Positions 24,752 through 36,585 of a stretch of 64,000 bases of DNA are shown here, in pieces. A model generated the notes under the pieces. The model was not told the origin of the DNA. It made no database searches and worked only from the letters and a program-made list of their open reading frames with translations. Position numbers and translations under genes: made by a program. Source of the DNA: Misgurnus anguillicaudatus (lineage: Eukaryota > Chordata > Actinopteri > Cypriniformes > Cobitidae); the NCBI RefSeq assembly GCF_027580225.2, contig NW_027395276.1, forward strand, positions 2,215,001 through 2,279,000. The letters are read 5' to 3'. Position 1 is the first letter of the stretch, and each line of letters opens with the position of its first letter.

Positions 24752-27288
24752 TTAACATTTCATCAATTGTTATTAAGGATGTAGCACTGTCTGATCATTT
24801 CTGTATTTTCTTTGATATAATAATCTCTCCTACTATTGAAACTAAATCTGTGTCTGTCAAAAAGAGATGCTTAAATGAGAACACCAGTGTGCTATTTATG
24901 AAGGCTATATCTTTAACACCAAGCATATCTGCAGACTCTGTTGATTTTCTCCTTGATTCCTTTAATTCGAAAGTTAAGAGTGTAATCGATGATATTGCTC
25001 CTGTGAAAGTCAGGAAGAAGAATGGCAGGCAAAAATCACCTTGGAGAAACTCAACAGAGGTGCAGAATATGAAGAGACAATGCAGAAAAGCTGAGCGCAT
25101 GTGGCGGAAGACAAAACTTGTAGTCCATTATCATATCTATAAAGACAGCCTTCGTGCTTTCAGTGTGGAACTAGGCAAAGCTAGACAGACATTCTTTTCA
25201 AATATTATAAACAACAACATAAATAACACACGCACTCTTTTTGCTACTATAGAGAGACTAACAACCCCCCCAAGTCACATTCCTAGTGAAATGCTCTCAG
25301 ACAGCAAATGCAGTGAGTTTGCTAACTTCTTCTCTGAGAAAATCAATAATATCAGAAAGGTGATCAGCACATCCTTGAGCTGCGCCGGGGTCGGACAAGT
25401 CAGATCACAACATCAGAAAGTAGTTACGATGTCTGATTTCGAAGCAGTTGATGGTAAAATTTTGGAAGAAATAGTACAGCATCTTAAAACATCAACCTGC
25501 GCCCTTGACACACTCCCAACATCTTTTTTCAAAAGTGTCCTTAACTGTTTAGAAGCAGATCTCCTAAAAGTGGTAAATTCATCACTTAACTCTGGCACTT
25601 TTCCAAAGTCCCTTAAAACTGCAGTTGTTAAGCCCCTCCTGAAAAAGAGCAACCTAGATAACACTGTATTGAGCAACTACAGACCAATCTCAAATCTTCC
25701 TTTCATAGGCAAGATCATTGAAAAAGTTGTTTTCAATCAGCTGAACAAATTCTTAATTTCTAATGGTTACTTTGACATTTTTCAATCTGGTTTCAGACCA
25801 CACCACAGTACAGAGACAGCGCTCATAAAGATAATAAATGATATTCGCCTCAATACAGACACAGGCAAACTATCAGTGCTGGTGCTACTCGACCTCAGTG
25901 CTGCTTTTGACACTGTCGATCACAACATACTTCTTGACAGGCTGGAAAACTGGGTCGGGCTTTCTGGGATGGTCCTAAAATGGTTCAGGTCATACTTAGA
26001 AGGGAGAGGTTATTATGTAAGTATAGGTGGCCATAAATCTGAGTGGACATCCATGACATGCGGAGTCCCGCAAGGCTCAATTCTAGCGCCACTCCTGTTC
26101 AACCTGTATATGCTCCCACTAAGCCAAATAATGAGAGAGAACCAAATTGCCTATCACAGTTATGCAGATGACACTCAGATCTACTTAGCTCTATCCCCTA
26201 ACGACTATAGCCCCATTGACTCCCTGTGCAAATGCATTGATGAAGTTAACAGTTGGATGTGCCAAAACTTTCTTCAGTTAAACAAAGAGAAAACTGAAGT
26301 CATTGCGTTTGGAAACAAAGATGAAGTTCTCAAGGTGAATGCATACCTTGACGCTAGGGGTCAAACAACTAAAAATCAAGTCAGGAATCTTGGTGTGATT
26401 CTGGAGTCGGACCTTAGTTTCAGTAGTCATGTCAAAGCAATAACTAAATCAGCATATTATCATCTCAAAAATATCGCAAGAATTAGATGCTTTGTTTCCA
26501 GACAAGACTTAGAGAAACTTGTGCATGCTTTTATCACCAGCAGGGTGGATTATTGTAATGGCCTCCTCACTGGCCTTCCCAAAAAGACTATTAGACAGCT
26601 CCAGCTCATTCAGAACGCTGCTGCCAGAATTCTGAGCAGAACCAGAAAATATGAACATATCACACCGGTCCTCAGGTCGCTACACTGGCTACCAGTTACA
26701 TTTAGGATTGATTTTAAAGTATTATTAATGGTATATAAATCACTCAATGGACTAGGACCTCAATACATTGTTGATATGCTCATTGAATATAAACCCAACA
26801 GGTCACTCAGATCATTAGGATCACATCAGCTAGAAATACCAAGGGTTCACTCAAAGCAAGGAGAGTCAGCTTTTAGCTATTATGCCAGTCGCAGCTGGAA
26901 CCAGCTTCCAGAAGAGATCAGATGTGCTCCAACAGTAGTCACATTCAAATCCAGACTCAAAACACATCTGTTTAGCTATGCATTTACTGAATGAGCACTA
27001 TGCTGCGTCCGAACTGATTGCACTATATTTTATATGCACTATTTTAATTATTTTTATTTCTCTTGTTTTTATTCTTATTTTTATTTTTAAAAGTTTTATA
27101 CTTGTATTCCTGTTTTATTCTTTTTCATACATTTAAACAGTTTTTATTAAAATCACATTTATTTTCTTTTAATTGATATTTAAAATTCATGTATATTTGA
27201 TTTTTTGTTTTCTCATTTCTATGTAAAGCACTTTGAATGACCTTTGTGTATGAAATGTGCTATACAAATAAACTTGCCTTGCCTTGCC
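24752..27288 (+). mobile_element. 5'-truncated LINE (L2/CR1-like) with 8-bp target duplication
   Basis: The element is flanked by ATACAAGT at 24744-24751 and 27289-27296, an exact 8-bp duplication. The 5' end falls in the last part of the endonuclease (SDHFCIFF), so it is 5'-truncated as usual for target-primed reverse transcription. The 3' end carries AAAGCACTTTGAATGACC, AATAAA and a TTGCC tandem tail. It sits inside the inverted repeat 23997-27600 in hcn2 intron 4. Confidence 0.9.
24754..26994 (+). CDS. LINE reverse transcriptase ORF, 5'-truncated but otherwise open
   Basis: An open frame of 746 codons plus stop inside the LINE. It begins with the tail of an AP-type endonuclease (KDVALSDHFCIFF). 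A linker follows, then the reverse transcriptase: NYRPISNLPFIGKIIEK, FQSGFRPHHSTETALIK, LLDLSAAFDTVDH, GVPQGSILAPLLFNLYM and the catalytic YADDTQIY. The C-terminal RVDYCNGLLTGLP and LHWLPVTFRIDFKV motifs are typical of the L2/CR1/Rex group. No start codon of its own is expected; the first methionine is at 24850. With no stop or frameshift visible, the copy is probably young. It cannot retrotranspose alone because most of the endonuclease is missing. Confidence 0.92.
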   Translation, partial: NISSIVIKDVALSDHFCIFFDIIISPTIETKSVSVKKRCLNENTSVLFMKAISLTPSISADSVDFLLDSFNSKVKSVIDDIAPVKVRKKNGRQKSPWRNSTEVQNMKRQCRKAERMWRKTKLVVHYHIYKDSLRAFSVELGKARQTFFSNIINNNINNTRTLFATIERLTTPPSHIPSEMLSDSKCSEFANFFSEKINNIRKVISTSLSCAGVGQVRSQHQKVVTMSDFEAVDGKILEEIVQHLKTSTCALDTLPTSFFKSVLNCLEADLLKVVNSSLNSGTFPKSLKTAVVKPLLKKSNLDNTVLSNYRPISNLPFIGKIIEKVVFNQLNKFLISNGYFDIFQSGFRPHHSTETALIKIINDIRLNTDTGKLSVLVLLDLSAAFDTVDHNILLDRLENWVGLSGMVLKWFRSYLEGRGYYVSIGGHKSEWTSMTCGVPQGSILAPLLFNLYMLPLSQIMRENQIAYHSYADDTQIYLALSPNDYSPIDSLCKCIDEVNSWMCQNFLQLNKEKTEVIAFGNKDEVLKVNAYLDARGQTTKNQVRNLGVILESDLSFSSHVKAITKSAYYHLKNIARIRCFVSRQDLEKLVHAFITSRVDYCNGLLTGLPKKTIRQLQLIQNAAARILSRTRKYEHITPVLRSLHWLPVTFRIDFKVLLMVYKSLNGLGPQYIVDMLIEYKPNRSLRSLGSHQLEIPRVHSKQGESAFSYYASRSWNQLPEEIRCAPTVVTFKSRLKTHLFSYAFTE

Positions 27289-27319
27289 ATACAAGTAGTC
27301 CGGCTATGCGTTATTACTT

Positions 27320-27600
27320 TGGAGCGGTTATTATTTGAAAAGAACGAACCTGCAAATGTCTCAACTGACCAATCAGAATCAAGCATTCCAGAGAGCCGTG
27401 TAATAATCCCAGATAACAACCGCTCAAAGCTAATAACACATGGTAACCCAGATGCTACAAATCATTTTGACAGGTATAGGCTAATATTACACAAAAAATT
27501 ATATAAATGTCTTTTAATAACATATATGACATTTTATTTACAAAATAATTCAACCAAATAATGTGTTTGTGACATTTGAACGTCTTGTCTTACCTTTTTA
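27320..27600. repeat. Right arm of the inverted repeat split by the LINE
   Basis: The reverse complement of AATCAGAATCAAGCATTCCA and the following CCGTGTAATAATCCC match the left arm near 24120-24175. TTTACAAAATAATTCAACCA is shared with 20060-20090. Matching material continues to about 27780. Confidence 0.55.
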
Positions 27601-27780
27601 TAAAACCAAGTTTTTCTCATGGAGGGTCTGAATTCATTAAAAATTCGCAAATAAAATATTTCAAATCAATATTTAATGTTCTTTACCTTATTTCCGGTAT
27701 GAGGTAAATAGCCATGTAATAAGCAGGATAATGTATAGGCAGCCTGTTGTTGTCACGAAATAAGCCCAGACAATGTGATA

Positions 27781-29290
27781 GGTTTGATAGTGTGAGGGTT
27801 TGCTGTAACACTTGCTAGAAAATTCTGTTTAAACACAAATAATACAATACTATTTTGTCTATATACCAGAGATGGATATTGTTTGTACATCTGTCTATCC
27901 AATTGTTAAGTCTGGCATCATGTGCCGCTTCCGGATCCAACCGCTCACAGATGTCATTAAGAAATAACAAAAATCACGGCTATAATACACTCGTATCATG
28001 GAAAAAACACCAAAAACACCCAATCCTAATTTTTATCTCCATAATAAAATCTGAGATGACCAGACATGGATTTATGGATGTGGATTTTTTATGAATTATT
28101 AATATATTGCTGTCTTTGATTCTGGGAGCCTGAGACTGCAGTTTACACATGAGTTTATAAAATTTTCCCTTAAATGTGTGCTATGAATAAATTGTGCTTA
28201 TAAATGGCTGTTTAAATGTGGTGGCTTGGAGCTGGAAATGGTATTCCTTAAGTCATGACTTAACAAGCGAATAATGGATAGATATCTTTTTTTGTTATAA
28301 GATTGCAATCTACATGAAAGACATACTGTATGATGGCACCTCAGGTCTTGGCTAAAATTAATAAAGTTATTAAAAAAGAAACACAAATTTGTTTTAAGCT
28401 TCCTGATCATTTAGGTCTAATATTTAGCAGTTTACCAGCACTATGAATATTCAGACGTCAACAATCTTTCTAAAAAGTCACTCAAACCAGCGGTCATGAC
28501 ATGTCTAACACTGATGAGTACATGACTCGATCACTGACGGCTCAGTTTTCATTCAGTTTGGCTCTAATTGAGGCAATAAAAGACGCGGTTTGAGTCGTTG
28601 ACGTCATTCACAGGACTATCTTCACACTAGTGCTTTCTCCTGACTTGACCATGAAACACAATTTGCTTTATCGGCCTATCAGTGAACCATTTAGATCAAC
28701 ACAGCTGGTTCATTAATTGAGTAACTAAGAGATCTTCACCGATCAATAATGTGCTGGAAAAAAACACGATGTGTCAGGAAATACTGTAGATCCTCTAAAG
28801 CTATACAAAATAGTTAACTGGCCAATGGCTCCCAATAAATACTTTATGACATACTGTAAACCTTAATTGTATCATGACTCATGAGAATGCAATAAACGAG
28901 AAAAAGATAATACAAGACAAGAAGCCTGTGTAAACCACCATGTTGCTAGGATGTTGTGGGTCGTTGCCAGGATGCCGAATCAAAGTCTACATGTATATAA
29001 TATGTTGGTCTCTAGATATGACTCAGATCGGTCCTTCAGTGATCAGTATAGTGACCATAAGTGAAGTTTAACGATTAACAATTGACATCTTTTTATTCAA
29101 ATATTTTATATAAAATGTGTTAAAATTGTTTATGCATGTTGCATTGGTTTGTTTGGAGAATAAACTGAAGCTTTCGGAACATCTTTCAGAATCTTTCAGA
29201 ACATGTTAAAGAGGCTTGACAAAAAAAAATGACACAACACATGTGCAACGTTTATAAAGGATGATGACTACAAAAGGGGATCAGCAAATA
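27781..29290. other. Intron 4 sequence, no clear feature
   Basis: AT-rich intron with short open frames (27855-28094, 28198-28410) that carry no recognisable domain. I see no repeat family shared with the rest of the window here. Confidence 0.4.
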
Positions 29291-29294
29291 TTAA

Positions 29295-29998
29295 AGGTAT
29301 AGCGGAAGATTTTCTTTTTACGGGGTGGATTAAAGACTATTAGTCATTCCAGTTGTCAATCATTCTGGTGATATGTAAGGCCGTCGTACGTGCTCGTCCC
29401 TAGGTTCACTTTCTGCGCATGCGCACTTTCAGTTGTATATGTGTGGTGAGCTACGGTTTCAGCCATTCATTGAAGCTCGCGTTTTCACCGTGTTTTTTCG
29501 AAATGTCTGAGGGTCGAAAGAGAAATTTTTTTACGAATTGTATGACAAGAAGAGAAAAGCCTCTGAAGAAAGAAACAAGACCAGAGTGTTTTGGGGAGAA
29601 TATTTCACACGCTGGCGTGCGCTAAAAGCACAGGTTGGTCTTGCCACTGATGCCTCAGTCACAAAGTTTCTTCCCAACAGGTAAAGTTTGGCATGCAATT
29701 TGGAGAAATCCATTTAAAATCACGGCTAGTAAAAGTTGATGTAAGCTATGATTAGCTATGCTAGCCCTGGCACAAGTCACGATCCGTGCAGACACTGTCA
29801 ACATCTCAATGTATGAGCCATAACGGCAGGAACTTGTAAACAGAGCGAAGAGAAGAACTAGGCTTGTGCATGCTCTCTCGTGCACACGTTAATAGGCGTT
29901 CCCTCTCAGGAGCAGGTAGAGTGTTGCACATGTACATTTTTTAAGAAAGTGGAGGGGCGGTTGTTTTAAACAATTCTGGATAATCTTTCACTATACCT
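29295..29998. mobile_element. TTAA element with a captured coding fragment
   Basis: Ends AGGTATAGCGGAAGATTTTC and GATAATCTTTCACTATACCT are inverse repeats, flanked by TTAA at 29291-29294 and 29999-30002. The related 148-bp element at 53194-53341 shares AAGACTATT and AGTTGTCAATCA next to the left end. Contains the broken reading frame 29503-29680. Confidence 0.85.
29503..29680 (+). pseudogene. Frameshifted exon-like fragment inside a TTAA element
   Basis: Starts MSEGRKRNFF, then a one-base shift at the T-run near 29526 leads to YELYDKKRKASEERNK, followed by TRVFWGEYFTRWRALKAQVG and LATDASVTKFLPNR. The last codon abuts GTAAAG, a plausible splice donor. The RWRALKAQVGL...TDA..TKFL pattern is one I recognise from repetitive fish open frames, but I cannot name a family. 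It may be the first exon of the autonomous parent transposase or a captured host exon. Confidence 0.45.
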
Positions 29999-30289
29999 TT
30001 AACAACAGATTAAATTGTAGTCAGACTCAGTGTACGCTTTATTACCCATGGGCTTTTTGTTTAACAATGCAATTGTTTGTATGTTTGAATAAAACCCAGA
30101 ATCTTAAATGCGCTGTCATTTGCCTTTTTGCCGAATTATTTTGTCAAATAAATCCCATAAAAGGTTGGTCACTGTCCTGCCACAGACTAAGATATGTATA
30201 GATACGGGTACGCAGACAGCAGCCAGTTAGAAGGACTCAGTACACACAGATTTAAAGCATATCTAACAGAATGCCTGTTTATGCATACA

Positions 30290-30327
30290 TGCACATGCAC
30301 ACGCACACGCACACACACACACACACA

Positions 30328-30397
<70 letters not shown>
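30290..30397. repeat. (CA)n(CT)n compound microsatellite
   Basis: Irregular CA repeats to 30330, then an uninterrupted CT run to about 30397. The open frames 30187-30540 on both strands are translations of the dinucleotides. Confidence 0.9.
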
Positions 30398-30400
<3 letters not shown>

Positions 30401-30477
30401 CACATAGACATCACATCCTTATTAGAGAAAGATCTTGTATTGTGGTGCATTTCAAGTCAACCTACTCACAGAATAGA

Positions 30478-33400
30478 ATGACAGGTGAAAATGAGAGGAG
30501 AAAGGACATAATACGAGGAGGGGAAGGGGCGGGGGAATAGAATGAGATGAGAGGGTTTGAGAAAATGAGTGGAAGGAAGAGAGGAGAATAAGAGAAGGTG
30601 AGAGAAGAAGATGAGCGGACAAAAAAGAGGAGGTGAGAGAAGAAGATGAGATGAGAGAATAAGAGGAGGTGAGAGAATAAGATGAGAGGATAGAAAAAGA
30701 GGAGGTGAGAGAAGAAGATGAGAGGAGAGAATAAGAGGAAGAGAGAAAAAGAGGAGGTGAGAGAATAAGATGAGATGAGAGAATAAGAGGAGGTGAGAGA
30801 ATAAGATAAGAGGACTGAATAAGAGGACGTGAGAGAAGAAGATGAGAGGACAGAAAAAGAGGAGGTGAGAGAAGAAGATGAGAGGCGAGAATAAGAGGAG
30901 GAGAGAAAAAGTGGAGATGAGAGAATAAGAGGAGATGAGAGGACAAAAAAGAGGAGGTGAAAGAAGAAGATGAGATCAGAGAATAAGAGGAGAAGAGAAA
31001 AGAAGATAAGAGGACAGAATAAGAGGAGGTGAGAGAAGAAGATGAGAGGACAGAAAAAGAGGAGGTGAGAGAAGAAGTTGAGAGGAGAGAATAAGAGGAG
31101 GAGAAAAAAAGAGGAGGTGAGAGAATAAGAGGAGATGAGAGGACAAAAAAGAGGAGGTGAGAGAAGAAGATGAGATGAGAGAATAAGAGGAGGAGAGAAA
31201 ATAAGATAAGAGGACAGAATAAGAGGAGGTGAGAGAAGAAGATGAGAGGACAGAAAAAGAGGAGGTGAGAGAAGAAGATGAGAGGAGAGAATAAGAGGAG
31301 GAGAGAAAAAGAGGAGGTGAGAGAATAAGAGGAGATGAGAGGACAAAAAAAGGAGGTGAGAGAAGAAGATGAGATGAGAGAATAAGAGAAGGTGAGAGAA
31401 TAAGATAAGAGGACTGAATAAGAGGAGGTGAGAGAATAAGATAATAGGACAGAATAAAAGGGGGTGAGAGAAGAAGATGAGAGGACAGAAAAAGAGGAGG
31501 TGAGAGAAGAAGATGAGAGGAGAGAATAAGAGGAGGAGAGAAAAAGAGGAGGTGAGAGAATAAGAGGAGATGAGAGGACAAAAAAAGAGGAGGTGAGAGA
31601 AGAAGATGAGATGATAGAATAAGAGGAGGAGAGAAAATAAGATAAGAGGACAGAATAAGAGGAGGTGAGAGAAGAAGATGAGAGGACAGAAAAAGAGGAG
31701 GTGAGAGAAGAAGATGAGAGGAGAGAATAAGAGGAGGAGAGAAAAAGAGGAGGTGAGAGAATAAGAGGAGATGAGAGGACAAAAAAGAGGAGGTGAGAGA
31801 AGAAGATGAGAGGAGAGAATAAGAGGAGGAGAGAAAAAGAGGAGGTGAGAGAATAAGAGGAGATAAGAGGACAGAAAAAGAGGAGGTGAGAGAAGAAGAT
31901 GAGAGGAGAGAATAAGAGGAGGAGAGAAAAAGAGGAGGTGAGAGAATAAGAGGAGATGAGAGGACAAAAAAGAGGAGGTGAGAGAAGAAGACGAGATGAG
32001 AGAATAAGAGGAGGTGAGAGAATAAGATAAGAGGACTGAATAAGAGGAGGTGAGAGAATAAGATAATAGGACAGAATAAAAGGGGGTGAGAGAAGAAGAT
32101 GAGAGGACAGAAAAAGAGGAGGTGAGAGAAGAAGATGAGAGGAGAGAATAAGAGGAGGAGAGAAAAAGAGGAGGTGAGAGAATAAGAGGAGATGAGAGAA
32201 CAAAAAAAGAGGAGGTGAGAGAAGAAGACGAGATGAGAGAATAAGAGGAGGTGAGAGAATAAGATAAGAGGACAGAATAAGAGGAGGTGAGAGAAGAAGA
32301 TGAGAGGACAGAAAAAGGGTGAGAGAAGAAGATGAGAGGAGAGAATAAGAGGAGGAGAGAAAAAGAGGAGGTGAGAGAATAAGAGGAGATGAGAGGACAA
32401 AAAAGAGAAGGTGAGAGAAGAAGATGAGATGAGAGAATAAGAGGAGGTGAGAGAATAAGATAATAGGACAGAATAAAAGGGGGTGAGAGAAGAAGATGAG
32501 AGAACAGAAAAAGAGGAGGTGAGAGAAGAAGATGAGAGGAGAGAATAAGAGAAGGAGAGAAAAGAGGAGGTGAGAGAATAAGAAGAGATGAGAGGACAAA
32601 AAAAGAGGAGGTGAGAGAAGAAGATGAGATGAGAGAATAAGAGGAGGAGAGAAAAAGAGGAGGTGAGAGAATAAGAGGAGATGAGAGGACAAAAAAGAGG
32701 AGGTGAGAGAAGAAGACGAGATGAGAGAATAAGAGGAGGTGAGAGAATAAGATAAGAGGACTGAATAAGAGGAGGTGAGAGAATAAGATAATAGGACAGA
32801 ATAAAAGGGGGTGAGAGAAGAAGATGAGAGGACAGAAAAAGAGGAGGTGAGAGAAGAAGATGAGAGGAGAGAATAAGAGGAGGAGAGAAAAAGAGGAGGT
32901 GAGAGAATAAGAGGAGATGAGAGAACAAAAAAAGAGGAGGTGAGAGAAGAAGACGAGATGAGAGAATAAGAGGAGGTGAGAGAATAAGATAAGAGGACAG
33001 AATAAGAGGAGGTGAGAGAAGAAGATGAGAGGACAGAAAAAGGGTGAGAGAAGAAGATGAGAGGAGAGAATAAGAGGAGGAGAGAAAAAGAGGAGGTGAG
33101 AGAATAAGAGGAGATGAGAGGACAAAAAAGAGAAGGTGAGAGAAGAAGATGAGATGAGAGAATAAGAGGAGGTGAGAGAATAAGATAATAGGACAGAATA
33201 AAAGGGGGTGAGAGAAGAAGATGAGAGAACAGAAAAAGAGGAGGTGAGAGAAGAAGATGAGAGGAGAGAATAAGAGAAGGAGAGAAAAGAGGAGGTGAGA
33301 GAATAAGAAGAGATGAGAGGACAAAAAAAGAGGAGGTGAGAGAAGAAGATGAGATGAGAGAATAAGAGGAGGTGAGAGAAGAAGATGAGAGGACAGAAAA

Positions 33401-33838
33401 AGAGGAGGTGAGAGAATAAGATAAGAGGACAGAATAAGAGGAGGTGAGAGAAGAAGATGAGATGAGAGAATAAGAGGAGGTGAGAGAAGAAGATGAGAGG
33501 ACAGAAAAAGAGGAGGTGAGAGAATAAGATAAGAGGACAGAATAAGAGGAGGTGAGAGAAGAAGATGAGAGGACAGAAAAAGAGGAGGTGAGAGAAGAAG
33601 ATGAGAGGAGAGAATAAGAGGAGGTGAAAGAATAAGATTAGAGAAGAGAATACGAGGAGGTGAAAGAATAAGACGAGGAAAGAAGATAAGAGAAAAGGAC
33701 AAGAGGAGGTGAGAGAATAAGAAGAGAGGACAGAATAAGAGGAGACGAGAGAATAAGATGAGGTGAGAGAATAAGATGAGGAAAGAAGGTGAGAGCAGAG
33801 AAGAAGAGGGGGTGAGAGAATAAGATGAGAGCAGATAA
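30478..33838. repeat. 3.3-kb polypurine/polypyrimidine satellite
   Basis: The plus strand is almost exclusively A and G, interrupted only by single T or C bases. Units are variations of GAGGAGGTGAGAGAAGAAGA and TGAGAGGACAGAAAAAGAGG. A higher-order period of 725 bp is visible: GAAAAAGGGT at 32311 recurs at 33036, an ACGAG at 31991 recurs at 32716, and AATAAGAAGAGATG at about 32578 recurs at about 33303. It lies in hcn2 intron 4. Mirror symmetry and purine bias favour triplex (H-DNA) formation (inference from known chemistry). Confidence 0.95.
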
Positions 33839-34657
33839 TACACTGTATTTTAATACAAAATAAAATACTGGCAACCAAATATGTTTTTTTTAAAAAACAA
33901 CAACAAAGTTTTATGCATCACTGTGAAATGTTGTAAATTTTACAAATCTTAGCTTTATAGAGAATTTCTTTTAATGATTTGAACTGTTAAGAAACTCTTC
34001 TTTTGATGGTAAAATGCAGATGTGATTCCCAGAAAACTGCTGTAAAATGTACTAGCATTGTGTACTAACCCCAACTCTAACCATAATGGAACACTAAAAT
34101 CAGAGGAAAATGATAAGTGGAAAACAATGGTTAAGCTAATCCTGGTTGTAAGCTTAAACTAAAGTCACTGTGACACAAAAATACACACTTTGAGAAAACA
34201 AGTCCCTCTGATCTCATTTTGGTTGTCACTTTGTCATGTATTACCCCATGTAACTAATGCCCCAACTACCATATATAACCCGAGGACTCTGATTACCTTC
34301 GTACGGTAAAATAGTACATTGTTGTACATGGTAAAGTGATGGTATCATTCAGTGCCACCTCAACTTGGCCATTAGTAGAAAAATGCTTTTTCTTTGTTTT
34401 TTGTAGGTCATTCTGTAAGTCATTTTGGATAAATGTGTTTGTCAAATGCATGAATACATTAATGTAACGTACATCAAATCAAATATCCAAAGATCAAATC
34501 TATATCCAATACAATACACATACAATAAAAGACACAAACAAACCATTTTTGATGTAAAGTTATGTGGAGGAAGCAGAATTTGACTCCAGATCTTACCAAC
34601 CTTGCATTGTAGCATTGTTAAAAACTTGATATGAAAGTCTTGATATAAAAGTTATCC
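33839..34657. other. Intron 4 sequence, no clear feature
   Basis: AT-rich spacer between the purine tract and the next TTAA element. I see no gene, tRNA or shared repeat in it. Confidence 0.4.
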
Positions 34658-34661
34658 TTAA

Positions 34662-34913
34662 AGTGGGACATATAATGAAAATCGGACTTTTTCCATGTTT
34701 AAGTGCTAGCATTGGGACCCCAGTGCTTCTATCAACTTCGAAAATGTTAAAAAGATCAACCCAGTAACTTAGTTTTGGTTAACCATTCTAACCATGCAAG
34801 CATGTAATAATGAATTATCTGTATAGTATTTTAAGTTAACACTTCACATACGTACACTGGGGACACACCAACGACTTATTTGACATCCTAAAAAGTCTTG
34901 TGAAATGTGCCCT
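34662..34913. mobile_element. Shortened TTAA-type MITE, family B-like, inverted
   Basis: Between TTAA at 34658-34661 and 34914-34917. Content (GGGACCCCAGTGCTTCTATC, AACCCAGTAACTTAGTTTTG, TGGGGACACACCAACGA) is the reverse complement of family B (5993-6511) with the centre deleted. It shares its right TTAA with the next element. Confidence 0.75.
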
Positions 34914-34917
34914 TTAA

Positions 34918-35410
34918 AGGTCACATATTGTGCAAAATCCACTATTACAAGATGTTTGGACATAAATGTGTGTTGGCAGTGTGTGAACACAACAACCCTA
35001 CAATAAAAAAAAAAATCACCCTCTACTTCTTTTATAATCCCCATTAGCAGCAGTTTTAATGTGACATCACACAAACAAAGCCCCGCCTACGGCCACTGAT
35101 TGACTGGTTAATTTTACCCAAAACCTTTTTTTAAATTTTTTGTTAGCACTAATTTGACTAAAGATACTACTGTCTTAGACTGTCTCACATGAATCAGGTC
35201 TATTTTAACTGAAAGTGCTCATTGTCTATTGGTCAGGGAGTAAGGAGCTGTAGCTCATTTGCATTTAAAGGTACAGACATGAAAAAAGCACTTTTTGCTC
35301 CCACCCAAATGGGGGCATTTTGCACATGATATAACAAATGATCTGTGGGGTATTTGAGCTGAAATGTTGCAGACACATTCTAGGGACACCTGAGGGCATA
35401 ATATGTGCCT
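34918..35410. mobile_element. TTAA-type MITE, family A, inverted copy
   Basis: Matches the reverse complement of 407-945 over most of its length (TGTTTGGACATAAATGTGTG, GATGTGACATCACACAAACA-type and TTTGCTCCCACCC blocks). TTAA lies at the left (34914-34917); the right flank TATC is decayed or not TTAA. Its interior differs from copy 407-945 by several indels. Confidence 0.75.
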
Positions 35411-36237
35411 TATCCTTAGGGATCACTAAATAAATCATTCATGGAAGACGCAGCTCCTCTCATAGCTGAAGTGCTACGTTAATTAAGCAGTGTCTCAGTG
35501 TTTGTGTGTCAAAAGTCTTTTGGGGAAGATGCTGTTCGAGTGCATTTCAAGATCAGAGTAATAAATGCAGTGGAAGAAATCCAGGTGATTACGGATTAAG
35601 AGGTTCTACAGGGAGAAGATGGATAATACGAGGAGGTTAGTGCATGGAGAAGAGAGAAGATCTACAGTTATTTTTTATGCCTGTGTCCTCAGGCTGTTCT
35701 GTGCCAAAGCGGGTGGTGAGACAGCTCGGCGAAACCCGAGAGATACGGTTTGGTGTAGTTGTCAGGCAAGAGCCGGCTGCTGACGGCAGGAGAGGATTGT
35801 ACTTTATCTGAAAGCCCAATGAAAAGCCCATTTCGTGACAACAGCAGACGAGGGCATTGGGTCTAATTGAAATTCTTCACTTGTTACTTTCTCCAAAATA
35901 TTTCAGGCCCACCCAGAAGCACTATAAATGCAACACTCCGGGGATCTACAACCTAGGCAGTGATTTTATCGGTGCGGAAGATCCCTATAAAGTCTGGAGC
36001 CCACCGAGGCCTTTTCTGGGTAAGAACTGCCCACCTAGACAAAAAGAGAGTAGCTGACCTACATGGAAATTGTTAAATCCAGGCTCCATATGTACCTCTT
36101 CTAAAGCTAAAATGCAGCTACATTTCACTGCATAATTCAATGGATGTCCACTAGAAGTGTTTGCTTTTTCTCTGTTTTGAAGCGAGATTGTAAAAAGTTA
36201 TGAAGCACATACACACATTTCAACATGCTCGTTTTTG
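35411..36237. other. Intron 4 sequence, no clear feature
   Basis: Short frames at 35637-35831 (minus) and 35857-36057 (plus) overlap no known domain. This stretch is somewhat less AT-rich than its surroundings. Confidence 0.35.
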
Positions 36238-36241
36238 TTAA

Positions 36242-36585
36242 AGGTGCAATGTGTAAATTTTAGGATGATCTATTGACAGAAATGCAATACAATGTACATC
36301 TATATTATCAGTGGTGCATAATGATAACATAATGAAAATGTTTTATTGTCTTAGAATGACATACACATGGGGTCCCCTTACATGAAAGTCTCCATTTTGC
36401 ATCACCATGTTTCTTTAGTAACCCTAAACAGACAAATTGCTCTACAACTACCATGTCTCAGATGATGACATTTGTCCCGTGGTGGCTACTGTAGCTTCTC
36501 TATGCGTTTCGAAAGGGAGGAGTGAGTTGTGAACTGAGCTATTGGTTGCAATTCACATGCAACAAAAATCCTACACAGTGCACCT
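36242..36585. mobile_element. TTAA-type MITE, AGGTGCAATGTGTAA family
   Basis: Ends AGGTGCAATGTGTAAATTTT and CTACACAGTGCACCT, flanked by TTAA at 36238-36241 and 36586-36589. Relatives: 37793 to about 38070 (right end lost) and an inverted copy ending at 49332. The phrase TTGACAGAAATGCAATA is shared by the first two; the 49332 copy has a close version. Confidence 0.8.

Noticed and set aside
30452..33878. Three very long minus-strand open frames (746, 1138 and 955 codons) made of Leu, Ser, Phe, His and Pro
   Set aside because: They overlap in different frames over the purine-only satellite. A pyrimidine-rich strand contains almost no stop codons, so the frames are a compositional artefact.
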